Of a stretch of DNA of 64,000 bases, positions 1 to 7,383 are shown piece after piece. The notes beneath the pieces were generated by a model. The model worked only from the letters and a program-made list of their open reading frames with translations. It searched no databases and was not told the origin of the DNA. The position numbers were made by a program, and so were the translations under genes. Source of the stretch: Deltaproteobacteria bacterium (lineage in GTDB: Bacteria > Myxococcota > Myxococcia > Myxococcales > Anaeromyxobacteraceae); the NCBI GenBank assembly GCA_016214955.1, contig JACRMN010000023.1, forward strand, positions 62,001 to 126,000. The letters run 5' to 3'. Numbering within the stretch: the first letter of the stretch is position 1; the number at the start of each line of letters is the position of its first letter.

Positions 1-29
1 GGAAAGCGGCTGCCGGCGCGGGATCGCGC

Positions 30-58
30 ACGGTAGGGCGAGGCGGGGCGGCTGTCAA
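30..58 (-). promoter_or_regulatory. Leftward sigma-70-type promoter
   Basis: On the minus strand a perfect -35 TTGACA (53-58) is followed after 17 nt by TACCGT (30-35). TACCGT also occurs as the -10 upstream of the tetR gene at 43.2 kb. Transcription would start near position 23 and run off the left edge, so the target gene is outside the window. Confidence 0.6.
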
Positions 59-75
59 ACAGACGAGCAATGCGG

Positions 76-176
76 TCCGACCCCGACCCCGACCCCGACC
101 TCGCGACCCCGACCCCGACCTCGACCTCAACCCCGACCTCGACCCCGACCCCGACCCCGACCCCGACCCTCGCCTC
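76..176. repeat. Imperfect GACCCC/GACCTC hexamer array
   Basis: About 100 bp of tandem 6-bp units, mostly GACCCC with some GACCTC variants, lie in the spacer left of recO. Shorter arrays of the same unit occur at 15.9, 34.9, 38.3 and 40.8 kb. Here it is intergenic; an open frame across it is only a compositional artefact. Confidence 0.85.
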
Positions 177-192
177 GGCCGCGACCGGATGT

Positions 193-209
193 CCTCCACT
201 GAGTGGAGG
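193..209. terminator. Hairpin after recO
   Basis: CCTCCAC (193-199), loop TGA and GTGGAGG (203-209) form a perfect 7-bp stem 7 nt beyond the recO stop codon. There is no T-tract, so it may act as a processing or pausing hairpin rather than a strong intrinsic terminator. Confidence 0.45.
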
Positions 210-216
210 CCACTCG

Positions 217-972
217 CTACCGCAGGAAGGGGCCCACCTCGTCGAGGAACTTCCGCGAGGGGAGCTTGCCGCCCACCTGCTGCTCGATGAAGCGGGCGAG
301 CAGGTCGCGCACCTCGCCACCCACCCCGGGCGGCAGTGCGCCCGCGGCCAGCCCCTCGGCCGAGAGCGCCAGGAGGGCGGCGGCGGCGGCGGGCGAGCAG
401 GGCACGGCGAGCGGCAGCCCCGTCCGGCAGGAGCCGCAGACCAGCCCGCCCTCCGGGCTCCAGGCCAGGCTGCCGTGCGCGCCGGGGAGCGGCGCGCCGC
501 AGCGGGCGCAGGCGTCGAGGCGCGGGGAGAGGCCGGCATCGCGCAGCGCCAGGAGCTCGAAGGCGCGCAGGGTCTCGGGCCGGGCCGGGGCGCCGTCCAG
601 CAGCGTGAGCAGGGCCACCAGATCCGCGAAGAGCTCGGGGTGGGGCTCGTGGTCGCGCACCAGCGCCCGGCTGAGGTCGCAGGCGTAGCCGGCGCAGGCG
701 ATGCGCGAGAGGTCGCCGCGGATGGCGCCGAAGCCGCGCTGCACCGACACCGACTCCAGCCCCCAGAGCTCGGCGCCCGGCTTCTCGCGGAGCTCCGCCG
801 ACAGCAGCGTGAAGGGCTCGAGCGCACCGCCGAAGCGCTTGCGCGAGGCCCGGGCGCCGCGGGCGAAGGCCGAGAGCCGCCCGTGCTCCTCTGAGAGCAG
901 GGCCACCACCCGGTCCGACTCGCCGTAGTCGGTGGTCCGGAGGACGACCGCCTGGAGCTTCCGGTGACCCAT
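217..972 (-). CDS. recO: DNA repair protein RecO
   Basis: 251 aa. RecO binds single-stranded DNA, anneals strands and with RecR loads RecA in the RecF pathway. The N-terminal OB-fold is recognisable, and the C-terminal part has a zinc-type Cys set (C155, C158, C179, C182). The open frame runs 61 codons further upstream, but the family N-terminus starts at 972 (MGHRKLQAVVLRT). The start has no Shine-Dalgarno; TACAAC sits 6 nt before the ATG (979-984), so the message may be leaderless. It is divergent from the lipoprotein gene at 1070. Confidence 0.93.
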   Translation of the reverse strand: MGHRKLQAVVLRTTDYGESDRVVALLSEEHGRLSAFARGARASRKRFGGALEPFTLLSAELREKPGAELWGLESVSVQRGFGAIRGDLSRIACAGYACDLSRALVRDHEPHPELFADLVALLTLLDGAPARPETLRAFELLALRDAGLSPRLDACARCGAPLPGAHGSLAWSPEGGLVCGSCRTGLPLAVPCSPAAAAALLALSAEGLAAGALPPGVGGEVRDLLARFIEQQVGGKLPSRKFLDEVGPFLR

Positions 973-1069
973 GGAGGGGTTGTACCGCGGGGGGAGGACG
1001 CGGGCGAGGCGCCCGCGGGGCCTCGCCGCGATCGCCAGCGCACCGAGGAGGTGAGAGGATCGCCGGCGC

Positions 1070-2629
1070 ATGGCCCGAGCCCGCGCCGCCTCCTGCCCCC
1101 CGTTGCTCGCGGCCGCCGCCGCCCTGGCCCTGGCTGCCTGCGGCGAGGGGCGCAAGCGGCCGCCCCCGCCCGACCCGCCCGACCCGCTCGCCTCACCGGT
1201 TCGCGCCAGCGGCGCCTCGCCCTACCCCGGCGGCTGCAACCCGCCGGTGGGCGGCGCGCGCCTCTACCTCGGGGCGGAGGTGGAGCCGCACCTGGCGGTG
1301 CACCCCTCCGACGACCTCCGCCTGGCAGCCGCCTGGCAGCAGGACCGCTGGACGGCCGGGGGCGCCAATGGCATCGGCGCCGCTGCCTCGACGGACGGCG
1401 GGCACACCTGGATCGCCGCCTCGCCGCCTCTCACCGGCTGCTCCGGGGGCGACGCCGACAGCCACGACCGGGCCACCGACCCGTGGCTCTCCTTCGCGGC
1501 CGACGGCACGCTGCACCTCGTCTCCCTGGTGTTCGACGACCCCTGGAAGACGGCGCGCCAGGCGGTGGTGGCCAGCCGCTCCACCGACGGCGGCCTCACC
1601 TGGAGCACGCCGGTGGCGCTGGCCACCGAGACCAGCACCGACGCGGCCCTCGACAAGTGCACCCTCACCGCCGACCCGGTGCGGGCGGGCCACGTCTACG
1701 CCGTCTGGGACCGGCTCACCGGCCTCTCCGGGCCCGCCGCCCAGGTCGCCGGCCCCACCTGGCTGGCGCGCAGCACCGACGGCGGCGCCACCTGGGAGGC
1801 GGCGCGCGCCATCCACGACCCCGGCGCCAACGCCCAGACCATCTCCGGCCAGATCGCGGTCCTGCCCGGCGGGACGCTGGTCTGCTTGATCGTGGTCATC
1901 ACCTCGCTCGACGCGCCCCGCTCGCCGGCCAGCCTGGTGGTGATCCGCTCCGACGACGCCGGGGTCACCTGGTCGGCACCCATCGCCGTCGCCGACCTGC
2001 AGGCGGCGGGCACCGTGGACCCCGCCACCGGCCAGGCCGTGCGAGACGGCGCCATCGTCCCTCAGATGGCGGTCGACAGGGCCAGCGGCGCGCTGCACGT
2101 GGTCTGGCAGGACGCGCGCTGGAGCGGCGGCGCGCGGGACGCCATCGCCCTCTCCTCCTCCGCGGACGGCGGCCTCACCTGGACGGCGCCGGCACGGGTG
2201 AGCCAGGCGACGGCCTTCACGCCCTCCGTCGCCGTGGCGGCCAGCGGCCGGCTCGGCCTCTCCTACTACGACCTGCGCACCGCCAGCCCGGCGCCGGGCC
2301 TGTGGACGGTGCGCTGGCTCGCCACCTCCGCGGACGGCGGGGCCACCTGGGAAGAGGCACCGGTGGGCGGGCCCTTCGACCTGCGCCGGGCGCCGGAGGC
2401 GGGCGGGTACTTCGTCGGCGACTACCAGGGGCTGGTCGGGCTCGCCGACGGGTTCGTGCCGCTCTTCGCCATGTCCGGGGCGGCCACCGACGTCTTCGCC
2501 ATGCCCGCCGCGGCGGCGGCCATGGCCCCGGCCCGCACCGGGGAGGCTCCCCCGCCGGCCGCGCTCCCGGGCCCATCGCTGGCCGCGCGCGCCCGGATGC
2601 GGCTCGAGGCGCGCTACCGCGGCTGGTAG
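1070..2629 (+). CDS. BNR/Asp-box repeat lipoprotein, sialidase-like fold
   Basis: 519 aa. A lipoprotein signal peptide ends in LAAC (C24), so the protein is probably anchored to a membrane. It has at least five Asp-box motifs of the form S-x-D-x-G-x-T-W (STDGGHTW, STDGGLTW, STDGGATW, SDDAGVTW, SADGGLTW, SADGGATW), the signature of sialidase-type beta-propellers. Asp-boxes are structural; I did not find the catalytic Arg triad, so enzymatic activity is unproven. Family: BNR-repeat or exo-alpha-sialidase-like. The 3' end overlaps the convergent RodZ-like gene by 16 bp. Confidence 0.8.
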   Translation: MARARAASCPPLLAAAAALALAACGEGRKRPPPPDPPDPLASPVRASGASPYPGGCNPPVGGARLYLGAEVEPHLAVHPSDDLRLAAAWQQDRWTAGGANGIGAAASTDGGHTWIAASPPLTGCSGGDADSHDRATDPWLSFAADGTLHLVSLVFDDPWKTARQAVVASRSTDGGLTWSTPVALATETSTDAALDKCTLTADPVRAGHVYAVWDRLTGLSGPAAQVAGPTWLARSTDGGATWEAARAIHDPGANAQTISGQIAVLPGGTLVCLIVVITSLDAPRSPASLVVIRSDDAGVTWSAPIAVADLQAAGTVDPATGQAVRDGAIVPQMAVDRASGALHVVWQDARWSGGARDAIALSSSADGGLTWTAPARVSQATAFTPSVAVAASGRLGLSYYDLRTASPAPGLWTVRWLATSADGGATWEEAPVGGPFDLRRAPEAGGYFVGDYQGLVGLADGFVPLFAMSGAATDVFAMPAAAAAMAPARTGEAPPPAALPGPSLAARARMRLEARYRGW

Positions 2630-3048
2630 GGAGCGCGCTCCATCTGCCGCGGCGGGTGCTGCAGCTCCAGCGCCCGCTTGCGCGGCCAGAGGGCGTAGGC
2701 GACCAGCGCCCCCAGGAGCAGGAGCGCCAGGGCCGCGAGCGCCACCCGGCGCGGCGGGATGCGCCGGCGCGGCGACGGCCCGGCCTCCACGGCCTGGCCG
2801 TCGGCCTCCTGCCAGCGCAGGACCAGGTCGTCGGGGTCGAGCCCCACGGCGGTGGCGTAGGAGCGCAGGTAGCCGAGCAGGTAGGCGCGCGGCGGCATGC
2901 GCCCGGCCTCGCCCGACTCCAGGGCCTCCACCACGCCCGGTGCCAGCCGCGTGAGCCGCGCCACCTCCTGGCGCGACAGGTCCCGGAGCTCCCGCTCCTG
3001 GAGCAGCCAGCGCCCGAAGGCGGCGACGCGAGCGTCCCGCGGGTCCAA
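2614..3048 (-). CDS. RodZ-like HTH protein with one membrane span
   Basis: 144 aa. An N-terminal Cro/RodZ-type helix-turn-helix (about residues 10-80, containing LSRQEVARLTRL and YLLGYLRSYA) is followed by a basic stretch and one transmembrane segment (about 100-122), then a short tail. That order matches the RodZ core, which links MreB to the envelope, but the usual large C-terminal periplasmic domain is missing. The start used is TTG, 6 nt after the tgl stop; a GTG seven codons downstream is an alternative. It is probably the last gene of the tgl operon. Confidence 0.7.
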   Translation of the reverse strand: MDPRDARVAAFGRWLLQERELRDLSRQEVARLTRLAPGVVEALESGEAGRMPPRAYLLGYLRSYATAVGLDPDDLVLRWQEADGQAVEAGPSPRRRIPPRRVALAALALLLLGALVAYALWPRKRALELQHPPRQMERAPYQPR

Positions 3049-3054
3049 GGCGCC

Positions 3055-3798
3055 CTACTTCAGGAGGTCGCGGCTGCGGCGGCACTCGGTGCCGAGCTCG
3101 CTGTTCCCGGCCAGCTCCTCGCACCGGGCGAAGGCCTCGCGTGCGCCGCCGGCGTCGCCGGTGCGCAGGTAGGCCAGGCCGAGCTGGTACGGGGCGTCCG
3201 GCTCCTTGTCGCAGAGCTGGCCGTAGCGCTGCAGCGACTGGAGCGCCTCCTTGGTCCGGCCGGTCTCGAGCTGCGCCAGGCCCAGGGCCCGGTGGCCGGC
3301 GCAGTACCGCGGGTTCTGGGTGGTGCAGGCGCGGAGCTGCTCCAGCCCCTCCTCGCGCCGCCCCATGGCCGCGAGGGCCTGGCCCTTGTTGCAGCGGGCC
3401 ACGAAGGGCTCGCGGTAGTACATGTTGGAGAGCGCCAGGTCGAACTGCACCAGGGCCTCGGCGTGGCGGCCGCGGCGTGCCAGCAGCTGCCCCAGGTTGT
3501 TGTGGGCCTCGGAGAAGTCGGCCTTGAGGGCGATGGCCTTGCGGTAGTCCTTCTCCGCCTCCTCGGCGCGCCCGAAGCTGTCCATCACCAGCCCGTGCCC
3601 CAGCCAGGCCTCGGCCAGGTCCGGGTTGTTGGCCAGCGCCAGGTCGAACTCGCGCAGCGCCTCCTGGGTGCGGGCGGCCCGCAGGGCCTCGAGCCCCAGG
3701 TTGGTGTGGATCTCGGCCCCTTCGCGCTGCTTGGCGGTGGGGGCCCCGGCGCAGGCGCCCAGGAGCGCGAGCAGGATGGCAAGGGTCGGCATCTTCAT
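3055..3798 (-). CDS. tgl: TPR lipoprotein, Tgl/PilW-type type IV pilus pilotin
   Basis: 247 aa, close to the roughly 250 aa of Myxococcus Tgl. The lipoprotein signal ends LGAC (C16). Several tetratricopeptide repeats follow, for example ALREFDLALANNPDLAEAW and ALVQFDLALSN. In Myxococcus, Tgl lets the PilQ secretin assemble in the outer membrane and is needed for social motility. The same fold (PilF/PilW) serves other pili, so the role is inferred from length, lipobox and TPR number. The stop is 6 nt before the RodZ-like gene and the start is 3 nt after the preceding gene, indicating one operon. Confidence 0.8.
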   Translation of the reverse strand: MKMPTLAILLALLGACAGAPTAKQREGAEIHTNLGLEALRAARTQEALREFDLALANNPDLAEAWLGHGLVMDSFGRAEEAEKDYRKAIALKADFSEAHNNLGQLLARRGRHAEALVQFDLALSNMYYREPFVARCNKGQALAAMGRREEGLEQLRACTTQNPRYCAGHRALGLAQLETGRTKEALQSLQRYGQLCDKEPDAPYQLGLAYLRTGDAGGAREAFARCEELAGNSELGTECRRSRDLLK

Positions 3799-3801
3799 GG
3801 C

Positions 3802-4239
3802 CTAGATCCCCGCCAGCAGCCGCGCCAGCGCCTGCCGCGGGCCGGACTTGGCCTCTCCCGCGGCAGCCGCAGCCGGGCGGGGCCGGGAAAAGATCGGCAC
3901 CCGCCGCAGGATCTGCTCCTGCGCCTCGGGGGCCTGGTTCCGGAAGTGGGTGTTGTCGAGCATGAAGCCCATCGACTCCAGGAACTGCAGCGCCTCGTGC
4001 TCCAGCTCGGGGTAGGACTCGACCGGGATCTCGCGCCGGTCGTGGGAGTAGATCACGTTCTCGCCGGTCTGGCGCAGGAACAGCCCCACGTAGATCGAGA
4101 AGGTGCCGTTGCCGTTGCGCAGCCCCACCAGATGGGCCTGGGCCGCCTGCGGCACCTTGGTGGGGATGGAGATCTGCGGCTGGTTGATCGACTCCACCAC
4201 CGCCACCACCTGATCGCGGGAGGCGGGGACGTGGGTCAT
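3802..4239 (-). CDS. Conserved unknown protein upstream of tgl
   Basis: 145 aa, cytoplasmic by appearance, with no signal peptide. The first 110 residues are compact and alpha/beta in character (AHLVGLRNGNGTFSIYVGLF). The last 35 are Ala/Pro/Arg-rich and likely disordered. I do not recognise the family. The start ATG at 4239 was chosen because the protein-like composition begins at MTHVPASRDQ; the open frame continues upstream without sense. Only 3 nt separate it from tgl, so a role with the pilotin is possible but is only inferred. Confidence 0.65.
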   Translation of the reverse strand: MTHVPASRDQVVAVVESINQPQISIPTKVPQAAQAHLVGLRNGNGTFSIYVGLFLRQTGENVIYSHDRREIPVESYPELEHEALQFLESMGFMLDNTHFRNQAPEAQEQILRRVPIFSRPRPAAAAAGEAKSGPRQALARLLAGI

Positions 4240-4271
4240 CGTTGGATCGGGTCTGTACAAGGCGCCCCCCG

Positions 4272-4937
4272 CTACCTGGCCACCAGGTTGTGCTCCTCGG
4301 AGAAGGTCTCGGTGTCGGCCGCGGTCCGGGTCATGGAGACGAGCGGCGCCTCCAGGTAGACCGTCCCCCCGCCGGCGCTCCCCTCGCCCAGCAGCACCCG
4401 CAGCGTGGCCTCGCGGGAGGTGCTGCGGCGGGTGTTGCCGGTGATCCGCTTGGTGGCCACCAGCGTCACCTTGTTCGGTCCGGGGTTGAGGAAGCGGGTG
4501 ACCTCGAAGGGCTCGCTGTCGCCGTCGGACCTGATCTCCCGCACCCAGCGCCCGTTCACGAAGACCGAGACGTCGTACTCGGTGATGCCGGGCTCGCTCT
4601 GTTCGGCCACCACGAAGTAGCGGCGCGCCAGGCGGGGCTCGGCTGCGGGCGCGGCCGAGGCCAGCGCCCCTGCGGCCGGCGGGCGCGGCGGCGGGGCCGA
4701 GGTGACCGGAGCGGACGGAGCGGGTCCGGCCGCGGGCGCGGCGTCGGGGCGGGCCACGGCGTAACCGCGGGCGACGATGTTCAGGTTGCCCTGGTCGTCG
4801 ATGACCACCGAGACGTTGTCGAAGCGCTGCGAGACCACCCCGTCGATGGGCACGCCGTTGAGCGAGATGGTGGGCGCGGCCCGGCCTGCCCCCGGGATCA
4901 GCAGGAGCGCCGTCGTCATGGCCGCAAGTACTCGCAT
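4272..4937 (-). CDS. Exported unknown protein
   Basis: 221 aa. A Sec signal peptide (MRVLAAMTTALLLIPGAGRA) precedes a short beta-rich segment (about 22-60), a Pro/Ala linker (about 65-105) and a second folded domain (about 108-221) containing FEVTRFLNPGPNKVTLVATK. That part resembles a beta-sandwich for presenting or binding at the surface, but I recognise no named family. Start at 4937 rather than 4976 because the signal peptide begins there, with AGG about 8 nt upstream. It is probably the first gene of the small group leading to tgl. Confidence 0.65.
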   Translation of the reverse strand: MRVLAAMTTALLLIPGAGRAAPTISLNGVPIDGVVSQRFDNVSVVIDDQGNLNIVARGYAVARPDAAPAAGPAPSAPVTSAPPPRPPAAGALASAAPAAEPRLARRYFVVAEQSEPGITEYDVSVFVNGRWVREIRSDGDSEPFEVTRFLNPGPNKVTLVATKRITGNTRRSTSREATLRVLLGEGSAGGGTVYLEAPLVSMTRTAADTETFSEEHNLVAR

Positions 4938-4999
4938 TCGCTCGCCTTGGTAGCGCCCTCGCGGGCGCCGCGTCAAGAATCACATCCACCGCAGCCGGG

Positions 5000-5632
5000 C
5001 TACACGCCGCGGGCGTCCGATCCCCAGACGATCTTGTGGAGCTGCAGATTCAGGCGGGCCTCGACCCCGGCCTCCAGGATCCAGCGCGCCACCTCCCGGG
5101 GCTCGACCTTGCCCTGCACCGGGGAGACCAGCACCGCCACCCTCCGCTCCAGGCGGTGGCGCCGGATCACCTCCAGCGACCAGCGCCAGTCGGCCTCCGA
5201 GTCCACCACGAACTTGACCTCGTCGTGCGGCTGCAGCTCCTCGAGCCAGGCGAGGTCGGTGGCCTGCTCCCCGGAGCCGGGGGTCTTCACGTCGGCGATG
5301 CGGATGACCTCGCGGGGCAAGTCCCCGAGCGGCCGCTGCCCGTGGGTCTCCACCGCCACCTCGAAGCCCTGCGCCAGCAGGTCGCGGCAGAGCTCGGGCA
5401 GCTCGGGCTGCAGCAGCGGCTCTCCGCCGGTCAGCAGCGCGAAGCGGCAGGGCCAGGCCCGCAGCCGCTCGACGATGCCCTCCCGCGAGATCTCCTCGCC
5501 GCCGTGGAAGGCGTAGGTGGTGTCGCACCAGACGCAGCGCAGGTCGCAGCCGGTGAAGCGCACGAAGGCGCAGGGGCGCCCGGCACGGGTGCCCTCGCCC
5601 TGGATGCTGAGGAAGATCTCCGTGACCCGCAC
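5000..5632 (-). CDS. queE: 7-carboxy-7-deazaguanine synthase QueE
   Basis: 210 aa. QueE is a radical-SAM enzyme that contracts 6-carboxy-tetrahydropterin to CDG in queuosine biosynthesis. The iron-sulfur cysteines are C29-x3-C33-x2-C36 (GCDLRCVWCDT), followed by the SAM-binding GGEPLLQ. The N-terminal FLSIQGEGTRAGRP is typical of QueE. The start is GTG at 5632. No other queuosine gene is in the window. Confidence 0.92.
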   Translation of the reverse strand: MRVTEIFLSIQGEGTRAGRPCAFVRFTGCDLRCVWCDTTYAFHGGEEISREGIVERLRAWPCRFALLTGGEPLLQPELPELCRDLLAQGFEVAVETHGQRPLGDLPREVIRIADVKTPGSGEQATDLAWLEELQPHDEVKFVVDSEADWRWSLEVIRRHRLERRVAVLVSPVQGKVEPREVARWILEAGVEARLNLQLHKIVWGSDARGV

Positions 5633-5673
5633 GGCGCGGTTCTAGACGAGCGGCCCGCCCCGGGCAACCCGGG

Positions 5674-6354
5674 CTAGCGCATTGCGGTGCGCGGTGCGCC
5701 GCCCGCCAGGGCCACGCGCCGCTCGCCGCGCAGGCGCCGGAGCTCGGCGTCCACCCGGCGCGGGTAGGCGCGGTAGCGCTCGGGGATGCCGCCGTCCTCC
5801 CGCCGCAGCTTGCTGATGCGCTGGGGACCGGCGTTGTAGGCCATCAGGGCCAACTCGTGGTTCTGGCGGAAGTCGTGGAGCAGCCGGGCGTAGTAGCGGA
5901 CGCCGGCGCGGACGTTGACCACCGGGTCCTCGGGATCGCCGGCGCCGAGGCCGTGGCGCTCCACCTCGCGCTGGAAGGTGGCGGGTCGCAGCTGCATCAG
6001 GCCCCGGGCGCCGCGGTGGCTCACCGCCTCGGCGTCGAAGCCCGACTCCACCTCGATGAGGGCCAGCACGAAGAGCGGGTCGAGCCCGGCCTCGGCCGCC
6101 TCGCTGGAGATGACGGCCGCCAGGCGGAGGCGCTCTCCGGCCTCCGCCTCCATGCGCTCGTCCAGCAGGTCGGAGAGCCGGCGCACCTCCTGCCACCGCT
6201 CACAGGGCTCGTCGCCCCCGCAGGCCTGGCTGATCCAGGCCTCGGCCTGGGGCAGCCCGGGCGCCTCGCCCGCGGTGCGGGGCAGGAGCACCCCGCAGAA
6301 GCCGAGCACCGCCAGCGTCGCCGCCGCCATCCCCCTCGCGCTCGGTCTCCTCAT
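5674..6354 (-). CDS. Lytic transglycosylase, SLT family
   Basis: 226 aa, exported. A signal/anchor segment (about 8-28) is followed by a Slt70-type lysozyme-like domain (about 80-200). Catalytic Glu is E101 in ALIEVESGF; the flanking motifs HRGARGLMQLRP and LALMAYNAGP complete the family signature. It cuts peptidoglycan to 1,6-anhydro-muropeptides in the periplasm. A strong ribosome site (AAGGAGG) precedes the ATG, and only 16 nt separate it from the upstream phasin-type gene, so it probably shares the promoter at 7.2 kb. Confidence 0.88.
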   Translation of the reverse strand: MRRPSARGMAAATLAVLGFCGVLLPRTAGEAPGLPQAEAWISQACGGDEPCERWQEVRRLSDLLDERMEAEAGERLRLAAVISSEAAEAGLDPLFVLALIEVESGFDAEAVSHRGARGLMQLRPATFQREVERHGLGAGDPEDPVVNVRAGVRYYARLLHDFRQNHELALMAYNAGPQRISKLRREDGGIPERYRAYPRRVDAELRRLRGERRVALAGGAPRTAMR

Positions 6355-6370
6355 CCATCCTCCTTGCCCG

Positions 6371-6706
6371 CTATCCGGCGGGACGGTTGCGCTCCTGCGC
6401 CAGGGCCTCCACCTGCCTCGTCAGCGCGTCCACGCGCTCGCGCAGCTGGTCGACCTCGCCCCTGCTCGGGAAGCGAAACCGCTGGGTGGCCTTCTTGACC
6501 GCGTCGTCGATCCCCTTCTCCACCTCGCGTCGCTGCTGCTGCAGCCTGTCGCCGAACTCGCGGGCGTGCTTGCGCACGTCCTCGGGGGTGAAGCCGGCGG
6601 CGTCGGCGATGCGCCCCAGCACCCGCTCGGCCTCCTGCTCGGCGGCGTTGATGCCGACGAGCGCCTGCGACCACGCATCCTTGAACAGCGTCTGGAGGTC
6701 CGGCAC
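6371..6706 (-). CDS. Phasin-family protein
   Basis: 111 aa, almost entirely helical with a C-terminal coiled coil rich in E/R/Q (EVDQLRERVDALTRQVEALAQ). The N-terminal pattern LFKDAWSQALVGINAAEQEAERVL resembles the PhaI/PhaF-type phasin domain that coats polyhydroxyalkanoate granules. Start is GTG at 6706, 2 nt past the preceding stop codon, with GGGGAGG about 8 nt upstream. The family assignment rests on overall pattern, not on a unique motif. Confidence 0.7.
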   Translation of the reverse strand: MPDLQTLFKDAWSQALVGINAAEQEAERVLGRIADAAGFTPEDVRKHAREFGDRLQQQRREVEKGIDDAVKKATQRFRFPSRGEVDQLRERVDALTRQVEALAQERNRPAG

Positions 6707-6708
6707 GG

Positions 6709-7143
6709 CTAGACCTCCCCTGTCCTGCGCACCGGGCCCTTCCGGGCCTTGCCCTTCTCCAGCTTGCGGGAGAGGCGGGCCAGCTCCTTCGACAGCTCCT
6801 CCACCTGCTCGCGGCTGGCGACGCCCAGGAAGGAGATCGCCTTGGCCTGCAGCTCCACCAGCCGGCCGGCCGCCTCGGCGCGCGCCCGGTCCGCATAGTC
6901 CGATGCCAGCTCCTTGCCCTGGGCGCGCAGCTTCTCCAGGCGCCCGCGGAGCTCGTCCAGGGTCCAGTCCTGCTTGGCGAGGCGCTGGACCATGTCGGTG
7001 AGCTCGCGCCGGCTGGCCTTGCCCCGGTGGACGAGGTCCTTCACCACCCTCTGCGTCTCCTCTTCCAGCGTCTCCAGCCGGGCCTGCGCCGCCTCCAGGG
7101 GCTCGCGCAGGAACTCGGGGACCTTCGTGTTCTTCTCGGCCAC
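6709..7143 (-). CDS. Helical phasin-like or coiled-coil protein
   Basis: 144 aa, no signal peptide, strongly amphipathic and helical, with heptad-like leucines near the C-terminus (EELSKELARLSRKLEKGKARKG) and a basic tail. It pairs with the phasin-type gene directly downstream (2-nt gap), a common arrangement for granule-associated proteins. No PHA synthase or depolymerase gene is in the window, so PHA function is inferred from the partner only. It is the first gene after the promoter at 7214-7241. Confidence 0.65.
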   Translation of the reverse strand: MAEKNTKVPEFLREPLEAAQARLETLEEETQRVVKDLVHRGKASRRELTDMVQRLAKQDWTLDELRGRLEKLRAQGKELASDYADRARAEAAGRLVELQAKAISFLGVASREQVEELSKELARLSRKLEKGKARKGPVRRTGEV

Positions 7144-7213
7144 GGATGGCCTCCTCTCGCTCCACCCGGATGGGAAACTTCAGCCGAGTCGCCGGTGCGA
7201 CATCGGCCCACCC

Positions 7214-7241
7214 ATCTTAACGCATCGCGTTATGACGTCAA
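7214..7241 (-). promoter_or_regulatory. Phasin operon promoter with embedded palindrome
   Basis: Minus strand: -35 TTGACG (7236-7241), 16-nt spacer, -10 TAAGAT (7214-7219). A perfect inverted repeat TAACGC-GAT-GCGTTA (7218-7232) fills most of the spacer and touches the -10, the classic position for a repressor operator. The expected start is near 7207, leaving a leader of about 60 nt before the first phasin-type gene. Confidence 0.65.
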
Positions 7242-7383
7242 GCGACGCGCTGCGTTGCGCCCCAAGTCTGCCGTCCTTCTAGTGGTTCCGTCCCGGTCTG
7301 GCACCCCCTCGTTCCGGGGACACCTGTACAGGACCCGTCTGCTACCTACCAGGACGCGCGCCAGCCCGCTTTGTGACTTCGGG

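Noticed and set aside
964-4359. A long rightward open frame of over 1,100 codons opposite the tgl block
   Set aside because: Composition is Arg/Gly/Pro/Ala-rich shadow coding; the minus-strand genes there have clear families. High GC content makes long spurious frames common.
7323-7332. CCTGTACAGG palindrome as a LexA site
   Set aside because: It does not match a known myxobacterial LexA box, and it lies downstream of pyrD rather than at an SOS gene.
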